DNA from: Nitzschia sp. pyKryTriq1
Taxonomy: Eukaryota; Bacillariophyta; Bacillariophyceae; Bacillariales; Bacillariaceae
DNA length: 64,000 nt
Assembly: GCA_956465555.1 (NCBI GenBank)
Contig: OY101121.1
Span: forward strand, 954,722-1,018,721
Reading direction: 5' to 3'
Position numbers and translations under genes: made by a program. Shown here in pieces: positions 9,439 through 17,878 of this stretch (positions are counted from its first letter, which is position 1; every line of letters starts with the position of its first letter). The notes under the pieces are model-generated. The model did not search any database, was not told where the DNA came from, and was given only the letters and a program-made list of their open reading frames with translations.

Positions 9439-10959
9439 ATGTCGAGGTTACAGCATAAGGCGATCCTCTTGCTCTGCCTGTTCCGTGCTTCGGCAGTGGG
9501 TGCGTTTCCGGCGCGCTCGCTCCAAGACTGCAGAACATCCTCGACAATATGCTTCAGTACGGCGGTGCCTCGGGGATCAAAGCCAGCGATGGATAATAAA
9601 GGCTCATCACCGACGACTCCTGGCAGTCGAATAGAGTTTGTTGATTTTTGGGGGACGAAATTTCGAGACGACGAGGATGATCAACGTTTGGTTCTCCCTG
9701 TTGACCCAAGCCTAGATCGATATGGTGGACCTCTGCCGCCTGGAGCGTACCAAATTCACGGAAACCCTGAATTCGATCCAAAGCCCAACTGTCGAATCGC
9801 CTTGAGCCTTGACTGGCAACAAAGCCAGTCACGATTTCAGCTGGCTCCTCTAGACGGCGATTTGGTAGTCCGTCAAATTCAAAAGTGTTTTGACGCGGGC
9901 TTGCAAACGTTTCAGCTAACTACTCTCAGCAAAAAGTCGAATAATATGGAAATGATCGGTCGCGTCGTTCGAGAGACTCCGAAATTTGTCGATATGCACT
10001 GGACCGTTCGTTTGGAGCTGCCCAAGCTGATTTCTGCTGCGAGTGTGCGAGAAGCTGTGATCTCGCTGCTATCCAGCACGCGAATGGATTCCTTGGATAC
10101 AGTATTGGTCCCTCACGATGCTGCCATTTTACCACAATATCATTTGGAAGTTATAGATGCTCTTCATGATATGCAACGCGACGGATATCTGAGATCGATT
10201 GGTGTCGAGGATTGGCCGTTGACTCTTATTAAACAGGCCCAGCAGTATGGATTTAACCTCCACGTGCATCAATTAAGTGGAAATCTTCTGCTACCGCCAC
10301 CTCGATCAGAGGCTGTGAGTGGGGAGATACGCCCATTGGAATGGTGGGTCAACCCGTTGGCGAACAACTTTTTATCAGATAATGTTTCATTGACTCGAAA
10401 TCCACCCATTCATGCAAAGGGGTGGAACGACGTCCGAAAGTGGTACGAACGGAAACATCGAAACAAACAGGGCAAGAAAGAAACCATAAGTGATTTCGAT
10501 GTATGGAAGGTTTACAAGAAGGATGTATATGAAAATTTACGACATGTGAGTGAGAAACACGAAGTCAGTATTGCGGCTATCGCGTTGCGCTGGTGCTTGC
10601 AAGAAAAGGCTCCCGGAGATCGAAATCAGCCGGCATCCAGCATTATCTACCCCCTTTCGCTAGTGGAAGAACCCGAGGGGCGGCTTGCACAAGAGTTGCG
10701 TGGCTTGAGGAACGTCTTTCGTTTTGGACTGGATGAAGAAGATATGGAAATTCTGGACAGTATGGTGGCGCGGGCCAAGCCCAAAGCTACGAAAATCAGG
10801 ATAGACGAGATAGATGTGCCCATAGAAGATATCCCGGCAGAATTTCTAAGGGAGTTTAAGGCAATGAATGGTGGACAAGACGAGGACGATTTCATGGACG
10901 GGGAAGAGGCGGAGGACTACCCAAAGATTGACTTTAACAATCCCACGCTTTGGTTGTAG
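9439..10959 (+). CDS. Plastid-targeted aldo/keto-reductase-like protein, probably not catalytic
   Basis: A single exon encodes 506 aa from the ATG at 9439. The N terminus is a signal peptide ending SAVGA|FPARS, the A-F motif typical of diatom plastid import. The body follows the aldo/keto-reductase barrel: an N-terminal strand, DAGLQTFQLTTLSKKSNN in place of the canonical GVTFFDTAxxYG segment, DTVLVPHDAAI in place of DxxxxHxP, then GYLRSIGVEDWP (canonical GKIRxIGVSNF) and HQLSGNLLLPPP. The catalytic Asp and Tyr positions are not conserved in this alignment by eye. The C terminus is acidic (EDDFMDGEEAEDYP). A non-catalytic plastid protein with an AKR fold is the best reading; a strongly altered active enzyme is possible. 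The gene at 50506-51745 shows the intact family pattern for comparison. Confidence 0.65.
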   Translation: MSRLQHKAILLLCLFRASAVGAFPARSLQDCRTSSTICFSTAVPRGSKPAMDNKGSSPTTPGSRIEFVDFWGTKFRDDEDDQRLVLPVDPSLDRYGGPLPPGAYQIHGNPEFDPKPNCRIALSLDWQQSQSRFQLAPLDGDLVVRQIQKCFDAGLQTFQLTTLSKKSNNMEMIGRVVRETPKFVDMHWTVRLELPKLISAASVREAVISLLSSTRMDSLDTVLVPHDAAILPQYHLEVIDALHDMQRDGYLRSIGVEDWPLTLIKQAQQYGFNLHVHQLSGNLLLPPPRSEAVSGEIRPLEWWVNPLANNFLSDNVSLTRNPPIHAKGWNDVRKWYERKHRNKQGKKETISDFDVWKVYKKDVYENLRHVSEKHEVSIAAIALRWCLQEKAPGDRNQPASSIIYPLSLVEEPEGRLAQELRGLRNVFRFGLDEEDMEILDSMVARAKPKATKIRIDEIDVPIEDIPAEFLREFKAMNGGQDEDDFMDGEEAEDYPKIDFNNPTLWL

Positions 10960-11412
10960 GCAAGAGGCCAGGTGACACGCTGGCTTTGACGGCGACTCCG
11001 CGAACCGAATTTGCTCATTGGAAGGGATGCTGTCAAACAATCAATCATATTTATTACTTCCTTTACTACTTGACTTAATCTCTTTAGATATATAGACGTA
11101 AGTGATCGCTTGGTACCTATTGTTGCAATGAAATTTATACTAGCTACTAGTAGAGAGTAGAGGAGTATTATCGTTTTGTACACACCAGGCACATACATAC
11201 CGGTAGCCCAGAAGTACAGTACCTGGCTGGTACCAGTATGTACCTGGTACTGTACAGTAGAAGAGAAGCTCTGGGTGAGGCGACGCCCCCTCGCCTCGAC
11301 CCGTCGCCCCCCCGAATTTTATTTCGCGTCTGTCCATCAGCCGATTCCTGTGGATCGAAGTTAGTCGAAGGATTCGAACTTTCGCCGAAAATTGGGGTTG
11401 GGGTTCCCGAAA
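10960..11412. other. Gene-free spacer with GTACC/CTACT tracts
   Basis: No gene is seen. It holds CTAGCTACTAGTAGAG (about 11140-11165) and GGTACCAGTATGTACC-type strings (about 11215-11260), which are self-complementary. The promoter of the dolichol kinase gene probably lies at its right end. Confidence 0.45.
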
Positions 11413-13503
11413 ATGCGAAAGCGAAAGAGATTTTTTTTTGAAATCGATGATGCACGCTCCAGGCTCTACAACAACACAATGGCCAATGGCGACCTACTTC
11501 CTGGTTCTTCCTTTTTGCCATTGTTCAGTGTTCAGTTTGCCAACCACATATTCATTACGGTCAGTGAAGTGATGTCGAGGGCGCACGGCAACACCAACAC
11601 CAACACCAACACCAACACCAACACCAATAGTGTGGCAAGTGCGAGTAGTACCGGGGTGTCTAAATTTCAATTCTCATCCGACGTGGAAGACTGGTTGTGG
11701 ATTGCTCTACCCACGTTCAACCTCTTATATCTCTACTTTGGCAAGAATCTTTCCTTGTCCCGAGATGAGGCATTGACATTGCTAGGACCGTCCACATGGA
11801 TTTGCTGGATCCAATGCGTTCTGCACAAAGTGATCACTGATCTTTTGCCTCCACGACGGCCCACGCAACAATCATCGTCATCATCACGTGCCTCGTCTGC
11901 CCAAGGAAATCTCATGGCCATGGCTTTGATCCCTTCCTTGGTCCATGCCATGGCAATGATAGCCACGCCTTTCCATTTGGCATCTGGCGCCCCTTCTTCT
12001 CGATGGGTGCTATATGCCAAGTTGACGACAATCTCGGCTTGGTCTTGTATGTGGGTGGTCGATCCCTCCCAACATCCTGTCAAAATGCACCCTTTGTTGG
12101 ACAGGTTTCGGGTTCTGCATGCGATTCTCACGCTGGGCTTGACGTTGGGGCTCTTGTACGACCCAAAGAATGCATCGGGTAGTAGTGTCCCTTTCGTCGC
12201 TTTGTGGGGATTCATTCAATGGGCTGTACTTCACGGGCTGGTTTCGCAGCAATACCGATTCTTCGTCAAGCAGCAATCATCATCATCATCGAAGGATGCT
12301 TCCAATGGTGACCTTCGCGAAAAAATGAAATATTCGTCGGCGACAATCGAATTCCAAATGGCATCCTGGGGCGAGTACCAAACATTAGTATATTTACTGG
12401 TTATTGGTTTCATGGAATGGCTTTCCAATATACAACAACATTTCAAGGTCCTTGACTCCTCCTCCTCCTCCTCCTCTACGACGACTCTTTATGGTGCCAC
12501 CATCAGCAAAGCTCAATTTTACTATCCGCTCGTGGCTCAATCTGGAATCTTGGGGTGCCTACTGTCTGTGATTTTGGTGGCATTCTTGTCCAGACAACTT
12601 TCATTGGTACCAAAGCTATTGCTCCAAGTCGCGGTCCCGCTCGGTGTAGTCGAACTGTGCCTCAACGTTCAGCACTATGTGCCAACCACTACTCGTTGGA
12701 TCCCCCACCTGCTGTTGCCACGATGTCTCCAATGGCTCCTCGAATTCTTTGTCTCTACAGAAGCATCATCAACAACATCGGATGATACTTCTTGGCCTCG
12801 ATATTGGGGTGTCCTGTACTGGGGTGTCGCTTTGGTGGTATTGGCGGCACCAACAATCTACATAGTCCAAAGTCGACAATCGGTCGTAATTACCCGCAAA
12901 TGGTTTCATTTGGTAGCTATCATCTTATTTGCTCCGATCACCCACTACTCCTCACAACTCATGGCATTGGGATATGCCGTGGCTTTGTGTGGATTGCTCG
13001 TGTTGGAAACACTTCGGCGTGACGCTCCCATTGTAAATGACTTTTATCGATTGGTCCAGGATCCGACCAAGGACAGTTCGGAAGGGATTATACTTTCTCA
13101 TATTTGCTTGATTTTGGGATGCGCCATTCCACTTTGGCTCTCTCAAGCGATAATAGCGATGATGATAGAGTACACGTCGTCATCTTGTTGCCAACTGTTG
13201 TCACACTGGGGCATTTTGTGTTTGGGTGTGGGAGACGCCATGGGGGCGGTGGTGGGCAAAACGTACGGGCGCACTCGATGGGGCAAGAATCAACGGACTG
13301 TCGAAGGATCTATGGCCATGTGGACCAGCATGATGATATTGGGCCTGTCATCCATGGCAGACCACTCGTCGTGGATGCCCTTGCTGGTAGCAACGACCTT
13401 TACGACATTGTTAGAAGCCTACACGATACAAATGGACAATCTTGTTTTGCCATTGGCGGGAAGCATTTGGATTCTGCTACTGTCTCCTTGTCATCAATCA
13501 TAG
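11413..13503 (+). CDS. DOLK: Dolichol kinase
   Basis: A single exon encodes 696 aa. It phosphorylates dolichol with CTP on the ER membrane, supplying dolichyl phosphate for N-glycosylation and GPI anchors. The C-terminal half shows the family core: a basic-aromatic RKWFHLVAIILFAP segment (about residue 490), then GVGDAMGAVVGKTYGRTRWG with RTVEGS (about 604-630), the CTP-binding loop. About a dozen hydrophobic segments span the protein, as in yeast SEC59. The first ATG is 11413; a better initiation context is at 11479 (ACAATGG), and a third in-frame ATG is at 11572, so the N terminus is uncertain. Low-complexity inserts occur as Asn-Thr repeats (11589-11630) and Ser runs near 11870, 12280 and 12460; these lie in loops and make it longer than the yeast protein. 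Confidence 0.85.
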   Translation: MRKRKRFFFEIDDARSRLYNNTMANGDLLPGSSFLPLFSVQFANHIFITVSEVMSRAHGNTNTNTNTNTNTNSVASASSTGVSKFQFSSDVEDWLWIALPTFNLLYLYFGKNLSLSRDEALTLLGPSTWICWIQCVLHKVITDLLPPRRPTQQSSSSSRASSAQGNLMAMALIPSLVHAMAMIATPFHLASGAPSSRWVLYAKLTTISAWSCMWVVDPSQHPVKMHPLLDRFRVLHAILTLGLTLGLLYDPKNASGSSVPFVALWGFIQWAVLHGLVSQQYRFFVKQQSSSSSKDASNGDLREKMKYSSATIEFQMASWGEYQTLVYLLVIGFMEWLSNIQQHFKVLDSSSSSSSTTTLYGATISKAQFYYPLVAQSGILGCLLSVILVAFLSRQLSLVPKLLLQVAVPLGVVELCLNVQHYVPTTTRWIPHLLLPRCLQWLLEFFVSTEASSTTSDDTSWPRYWGVLYWGVALVVLAAPTIYIVQSRQSVVITRKWFHLVAIILFAPITHYSSQLMALGYAVALCGLLVLETLRRDAPIVNDFYRLVQDPTKDSSEGIILSHICLILGCAIPLWLSQAIIAMMIEYTSSSCCQLLSHWGILCLGVGDAMGAVVGKTYGRTRWGKNQRTVEGSMAMWTSMMILGLSSMADHSSWMPLLVATTFTTLLEAYTIQMDNLVLPLAGSIWILLLSPCHQS
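11589..11630 (+). repeat. Hexanucleotide AACACC coding repeat
   Basis: About seven copies of AACACC encode an (Asn-Thr)n tract near the N terminus of the dolichol kinase. Its length is likely variable. Confidence 0.85.
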
Positions 13504-13708
13504 ATCATAGCGACCTTTCATGTCTTGTATCGACAGGCGTAGCAGAAGCAATGCAGCCAGAGCAACAGGATTCGGGAGAGTAGTTCTGTCAAACTAGATA
13601 TCCCGCCTAATTTAGACTATATTGCAACCAATACCCCAGTCCCATGGAAGCGATATGTCCCAGAATCTCCTTGGCCGACTTCCATGACCCACCTTTTAAG
13701 TTTCTGGC

Positions 13709-16498
13709 CTACTGAAGAACAATGCTCTCCGGCGGAACTACCGGTGGCAACCTTAGCCGAGGCCCACTGGAACGCTTCTTCGTGTGGGCCTGTTTCATGA
13801 CAGCAAGGGAAACATCCTCTGGGTTTCTGTCTTTGAGATCTGCCATCATTTCAGAATCGTCCTTCCGCGCCGCATGTCGCGAGATTCGCCTTCCTCCTGA
13901 CTTCTTCGCTTGATGCTTCTCGCCGTGCTTACTCGATTTTTTCTTGCTTGCTTTCTTCTTGACGTCGAGCTTTTTCTTACTCTTTCTCTTCGTCTTCTTG
14001 GTCAGCTTTTTGTGCCGCTTCGATCGACGTTGCGCTACACTGTCATCATCCGAGAATTCTTCAACACTACGCGTCCTCTTTGACTTTTTCTTCTTGATTT
14101 TCTTTGGCTTGACGTCCCAGTCGTAATCTTCAATGTCAGTGAATGAGCTTTGACGTTTCGGTTGCTTGCTTGGCGTTGGCTTCTTCTTTTTAGATGATCT
14201 GAGTTTTGTGGAGATTTTCTTCTTTTTCGTCGTGGTGCTCTTCTTCTTCACTGTTTTAGACTTGCGTTTCGTCGAGCCCTTCTTGTCGCTCTCACCGGCT
14301 TTGCCTCGGAGCTCCCTCAAGTACTTTCTGACTTCCTTTTGAAGCTTCGATTTCGTTTCAGACTGTTTCGATCTCTGATCCTCTACCAATATCGTCAAGA
14401 AACCGGCGAGGTCTTCCGATGGAGCACCAAAAGTGACACCATGTAGATTCTTATATCCGGGTAGAACGATCTCTTTCCAGTCACCACCTCCCTGCTGGAT
14501 TGGTTTTCCTTTTCTCAACTTCCGTATCTGTTTCTCGAGGAGTGAATTTTGCTTTTTGGTATGCCGGAGTTCATCATCGTTGTTTTCAATCTCTGCAAGT
14601 CGAGCCTCGTATTCTTGCTCTCTCAGTTGACTGGCCGCGAGCTTGCGTCGCAATTTGGAAACTTCCTGCTCCAGCATGGCAATCGTATGGTCCTTCTTTT
14701 TCGTTTCGACTCGGTTTTCCATATGCTCCTGTTGAAGCTTGTCTCGCAGATCCTCGTTTGCTTCTTTCATTTCAGTCAACTGCTTGTTGATGATCTCTTG
14801 CAATCTTTGATGCTCCAATTCTCGATCTCGCGTCTTTTCTGATATCTCCATAAGCTCTTCCGCTTCTTCCCGGTACCTTTTCTTCTCACGCTCTAGTACA
14901 CGGTCATTTTCTTCGTCGAGGGCAATACGCTTGGCTTCCAGCGTGCGTTCCTTCTCTTCTAGCCACTGCGCTCTGTCTTGTTCCAATCGGCGGATGGTTT
15001 CGCCGATATCTTTACCATCTCGAGACGCTACAATGACGGCCAGCTCCTCCTCTAACCGACGCTTTTCATCAATATTGTAACGTAGTTCTGTCTGTATATC
15101 TCTCAGCTCTGCAGACATGAGAGTTATTCTTCCCGACTGGCTAGCGACGTTTTCATTCAGTGATTGGATCCTCCTCTGCCGGTCATCTGCTGCCAGCTCC
15201 AGTTCGTGGACTGTTGTCTTTAGGGCAGAGTTTTCATTCAAAGTTTTGGTCAACTCCACGCGAGCTTTGGCAATCAAGTCCGTGGAGTTTTCAAATTTGA
15301 TTCGATCTTGACTTTGTCGTTTACTGATCGCAGAGACCTTGTCTTGCCAGTTGGACAATTGCTTGCGGAGGTCCGTACCCTCTGCTTTTAGATCATACAC
15401 CTGTCGAGCCAAAATTGAAATCTTTTTCTCGTCTACAGTGGCGTTGTTCTTTAGTTTCTTGTTCTCTCGCACCAAAGTGGACCACTCTAGCCTAAGAGAA
15501 TCAAAATCCTCAGGTGGGTCTACCGCGTTGTCGCTGTCGAATATCGGTGAAGGCTGGACCAAATCACGGCTAGTCGACGACTCGAACCCATGTCCATGCG
15601 AGCTACCTTTCCTGTCTGAAAATGATTCATCTAGAAAGGTATCTACCGAATGCTGACTGGTATCCCATGTCATCTTCTTTCCTTTCCCTTTTTTCCCACT
15701 CTTTGGTGCTGCTTTGAGCGGAATGTCTTCACTTTCCGCGAATGAAGGCTCCGAGGAGTCGATGGAATGCGCAGATGAAGCGAGTGGCAAAACCCTTTGT
15801 GATTCCCTTCGCTTCATAATTCTTTCTTTAATTTGTTGGCGTCGATCAAAATTGCGAGTACTCCTGCCGTGAATGCTCTTCCTCAGCTCATCAAAAAGCT
15901 CAGGCCGAAGCCTTGGTCTATCCCCAGATTCATCGGCGATGGCTGATATCTGTGCCCTTCGGGGTGGTCGGTCCTCCGAGTCTGTTTCACTGTCCTGTTC
16001 TTCTCTAATGCTATCAGGATAGATCTGGCCCTTGGATTGCTTGCGCTGCATCATTCTAGTCCTGATTTCCTCCCGGCGAGACTGATTGGAAGCTTCTCGC
16101 TTGTGAAAACTCGCTCTTAGTTCCTCCGCCATGGCTTTGCTCATCAGGGACTGCCGAAGGCCTGCGTCACTTCCCTCTGATTTGTCAACTGGCTTCACTC
16201 TACCACCATCTGGGTCATTCTGTTCTCTTTTTGACATTAAGTTTCGGGCACTTGCTCGTAATTCGTCTTGCTGCTCCTTGGTTAATGTGGGTCTACGTCC
16301 TCGGAACGGCGACTTCATGGGTGAGCCCAGGAAACCGAACTGGCCTTGTGACTTTTTCTTATGCGACTCTTCAAATTTATGTACGCTCATCCGGAGCTCA
16401 TCGGTAAAAGCTGACCTCAATGTCGGTCGACCTCCCTCATCCCAACCACCTCGAATATCTCCTTTCGGTTTCTTCTCATTTCGCTTCCAGAACACCAT
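13709..16498 (-). CDS. Lysine-rich coiled-coil protein with four DELR repeats
   Basis: A single exon encodes 929 aa starting MVFWKRNEKKPKGD. The first 215 residues contain four spaced copies of a roughly 24-residue motif, RPxLxxxxxDELRxSxHKxxxS, at about 24-46, 69-92, 113-136 and 193-216. After copies three and four comes a basic helix RREEIRTRMMQRKQS / RRQQIKERIMKRRES. Residues of about 320-640 form a long coiled coil. A short conserved-looking block follows (VLPGYKNLHGVTFGAPSEDL, about 673), then a very basic, lysine-run tail of about 200 residues. No signal peptide or membrane segment is present. Function is not recognised. The DELR repeats look like short linear binding motifs, by analogy with RPEL actin-binding repeats but without the RPEL consensus, so the partner is unknown. 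Orientation is opposite to the upstream genes. Confidence 0.8.
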   Translation of the reverse strand: MVFWKRNEKKPKGDIRGGWDEGGRPTLRSAFTDELRMSVHKFEESHKKKSQGQFGFLGSPMKSPFRGRRPTLTKEQQDELRASARNLMSKREQNDPDGGRVKPVDKSEGSDAGLRQSLMSKAMAEELRASFHKREASNQSRREEIRTRMMQRKQSKGQIYPDSIREEQDSETDSEDRPPRRAQISAIADESGDRPRLRPELFDELRKSIHGRSTRNFDRRQQIKERIMKRRESQRVLPLASSAHSIDSSEPSFAESEDIPLKAAPKSGKKGKGKKMTWDTSQHSVDTFLDESFSDRKGSSHGHGFESSTSRDLVQPSPIFDSDNAVDPPEDFDSLRLEWSTLVRENKKLKNNATVDEKKISILARQVYDLKAEGTDLRKQLSNWQDKVSAISKRQSQDRIKFENSTDLIAKARVELTKTLNENSALKTTVHELELAADDRQRRIQSLNENVASQSGRITLMSAELRDIQTELRYNIDEKRRLEEELAVIVASRDGKDIGETIRRLEQDRAQWLEEKERTLEAKRIALDEENDRVLEREKKRYREEAEELMEISEKTRDRELEHQRLQEIINKQLTEMKEANEDLRDKLQQEHMENRVETKKKDHTIAMLEQEVSKLRRKLAASQLREQEYEARLAEIENNDDELRHTKKQNSLLEKQIRKLRKGKPIQQGGGDWKEIVLPGYKNLHGVTFGAPSEDLAGFLTILVEDQRSKQSETKSKLQKEVRKYLRELRGKAGESDKKGSTKRKSKTVKKKSTTTKKKKISTKLRSSKKKKPTPSKQPKRQSSFTDIEDYDWDVKPKKIKKKKSKRTRSVEEFSDDDSVAQRRSKRHKKLTKKTKRKSKKKLDVKKKASKKKSSKHGEKHQAKKSGGRRISRHAARKDDSEMMADLKDRNPEDVSLAVMKQAHTKKRSSGPRLRLPPVVPPESIVLQ

Positions 16499-17231
16499 CG
16501 TTTTCGAATATTCAAGCTTCCGAATGCCCTTGGCTCATGAATGAATAGCAATTATCGGTAGTTGGACCTTTTAGAAGAAACGTGAACTACAAGCTCAGCC
16601 ATCGGATGTCTCGATAAATGAAGCAGCTCCCGGCTTTCTGTTCACACACCTCTGATGCTACGGTACAGTTGGTATCATACAACTCAGGAATACGAGATAC
16701 GAGAGCGACGAAGTAGATGTAAAAGGTGGAAGGAATTTTGTGCCATTATTTTTTGGCGACAGAATGGCGGTCATTTCCGTTCGCGGAACACAATAACATC
16801 GCATCACGCATCACGCACACATACATCAAGTCGTCGAATGCGTCGAATCCAGATGAGCTAGCTTAGCCCTTCCCTCAATGCGCGCGTGGAGCACAAGCGC
16901 CGATACAAAAAACAGAATGTGAATCGACTGATTTTTCAAAATCGCCGAACTGTGATCCGTTTCGAACTCAAAAGCACCCGAACAGTGTACGTAAACTGTT
17001 CGTAATGGCATACCGGTAGGGCGGGGGTTTGGGGGGTCACATTTTTTGCTGAAAATGGTGTTCGTGCGACCTACCACTTCGAAAAAATGTAAGTACTATG
17101 TCCACAAAAGTAGGTCCAGATCACCTGACACCTGACACAATTTGGACACATTTTACAATGTATTTTGGTTTAAAATGGCGTTTTTGGTTTAACCAGTTTT
17201 CAACTCCTTTTGGGCTTGTGGGCTTGTGGGC

Positions 17232-17350
17232 TGATGGACTCATGCAATTACTAGCCCCCCACCACCGACCACACCCCTCTCCGTGACTCAAAGTACAAAC
17301 CCCTCCGCGCACAAAGTGTTATGCCACGTAGGTGGCAAAGAATGAGCCAT
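17232..17350. repeat. Direct repeat, copy 1 (without palindromic tract)
   Basis: This segment and 17644-17794 align over their full length: GATGGACTC, TTACTAGCCCCCCACCACCG, CCGTGACTCAAAGTAC, GTGTTATG and GTAGGTGGC are shared in order, ending GAATGAGCCAT. Copy 1 has only four bases between TTATG and GTAGG. Confidence 0.85.
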
Positions 17351-17643
17351 TGTAGTAGCGAGACAAGAGGAGGGGAGGCCAGACAAAAAAGGGGCCAAAG
17401 TAGACGAGACTTCTAGAAGCCTCCGGAAGTGGAAAGACTCGTCGAACACAGTGACGACCCAACCATGACTGGAGCTACCTTCTCTCTCACTTTCTTTTGT
17501 TGTTGTTATCGATACCGGATTGCCGGGCCATCGCTAACAACAACCTTTTTGACGACACATCGGTGCCGTCATCTAGTTGGATTAGAATGTTAAACCACCA
17601 CCAGCCCCAGCCGCCACCATCTTCACGCGGAAATGACGGCTGG

Positions 17644-17794
17644 TGGATGGACTCGTACGATTACTAGCCCCCCACCACCGACCACACCCTCCGTGACTCA
17701 AAGTACGATACAAACCCCTGCGAGCACGAAGTGTTATGCTAGTCTACTGTACGTACCGGTACGAGTACGAGTAGGTGGCGAAGAATGAGCCATC
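17644..17794. repeat. Direct repeat, copy 2 (with palindromic tract inserted)
   Basis: This is the second copy of the segment at 17232-17350. Between TTATG and GTAGGTGGC it carries about 32 extra bases that include TACGTACCGGTACGAGTACG, absent from copy 1. Otherwise the copies differ only by small changes. Confidence 0.85.
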
Positions 17795-17878
17795 AAGGTT
17801 TTTGCTGACGTCAGCGTCGCATCTTTTCTTTCGTCTTTTTTCGTCTTTCTTTAGTACACGTACTGGTACCGGTACCGT

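Larger units (their letters stand above)
16499..17878. other. Gene-free region with a direct duplication
   Basis: No convincing gene is seen on either strand. The main structure is a direct repeat of about 115-140 bp (17232-17350 and 17644-17794). The rest is unique DNA, including a GTACTGGTACCGGTACC tract (17856-17878) that abuts the next ORF. Confidence 0.55.
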
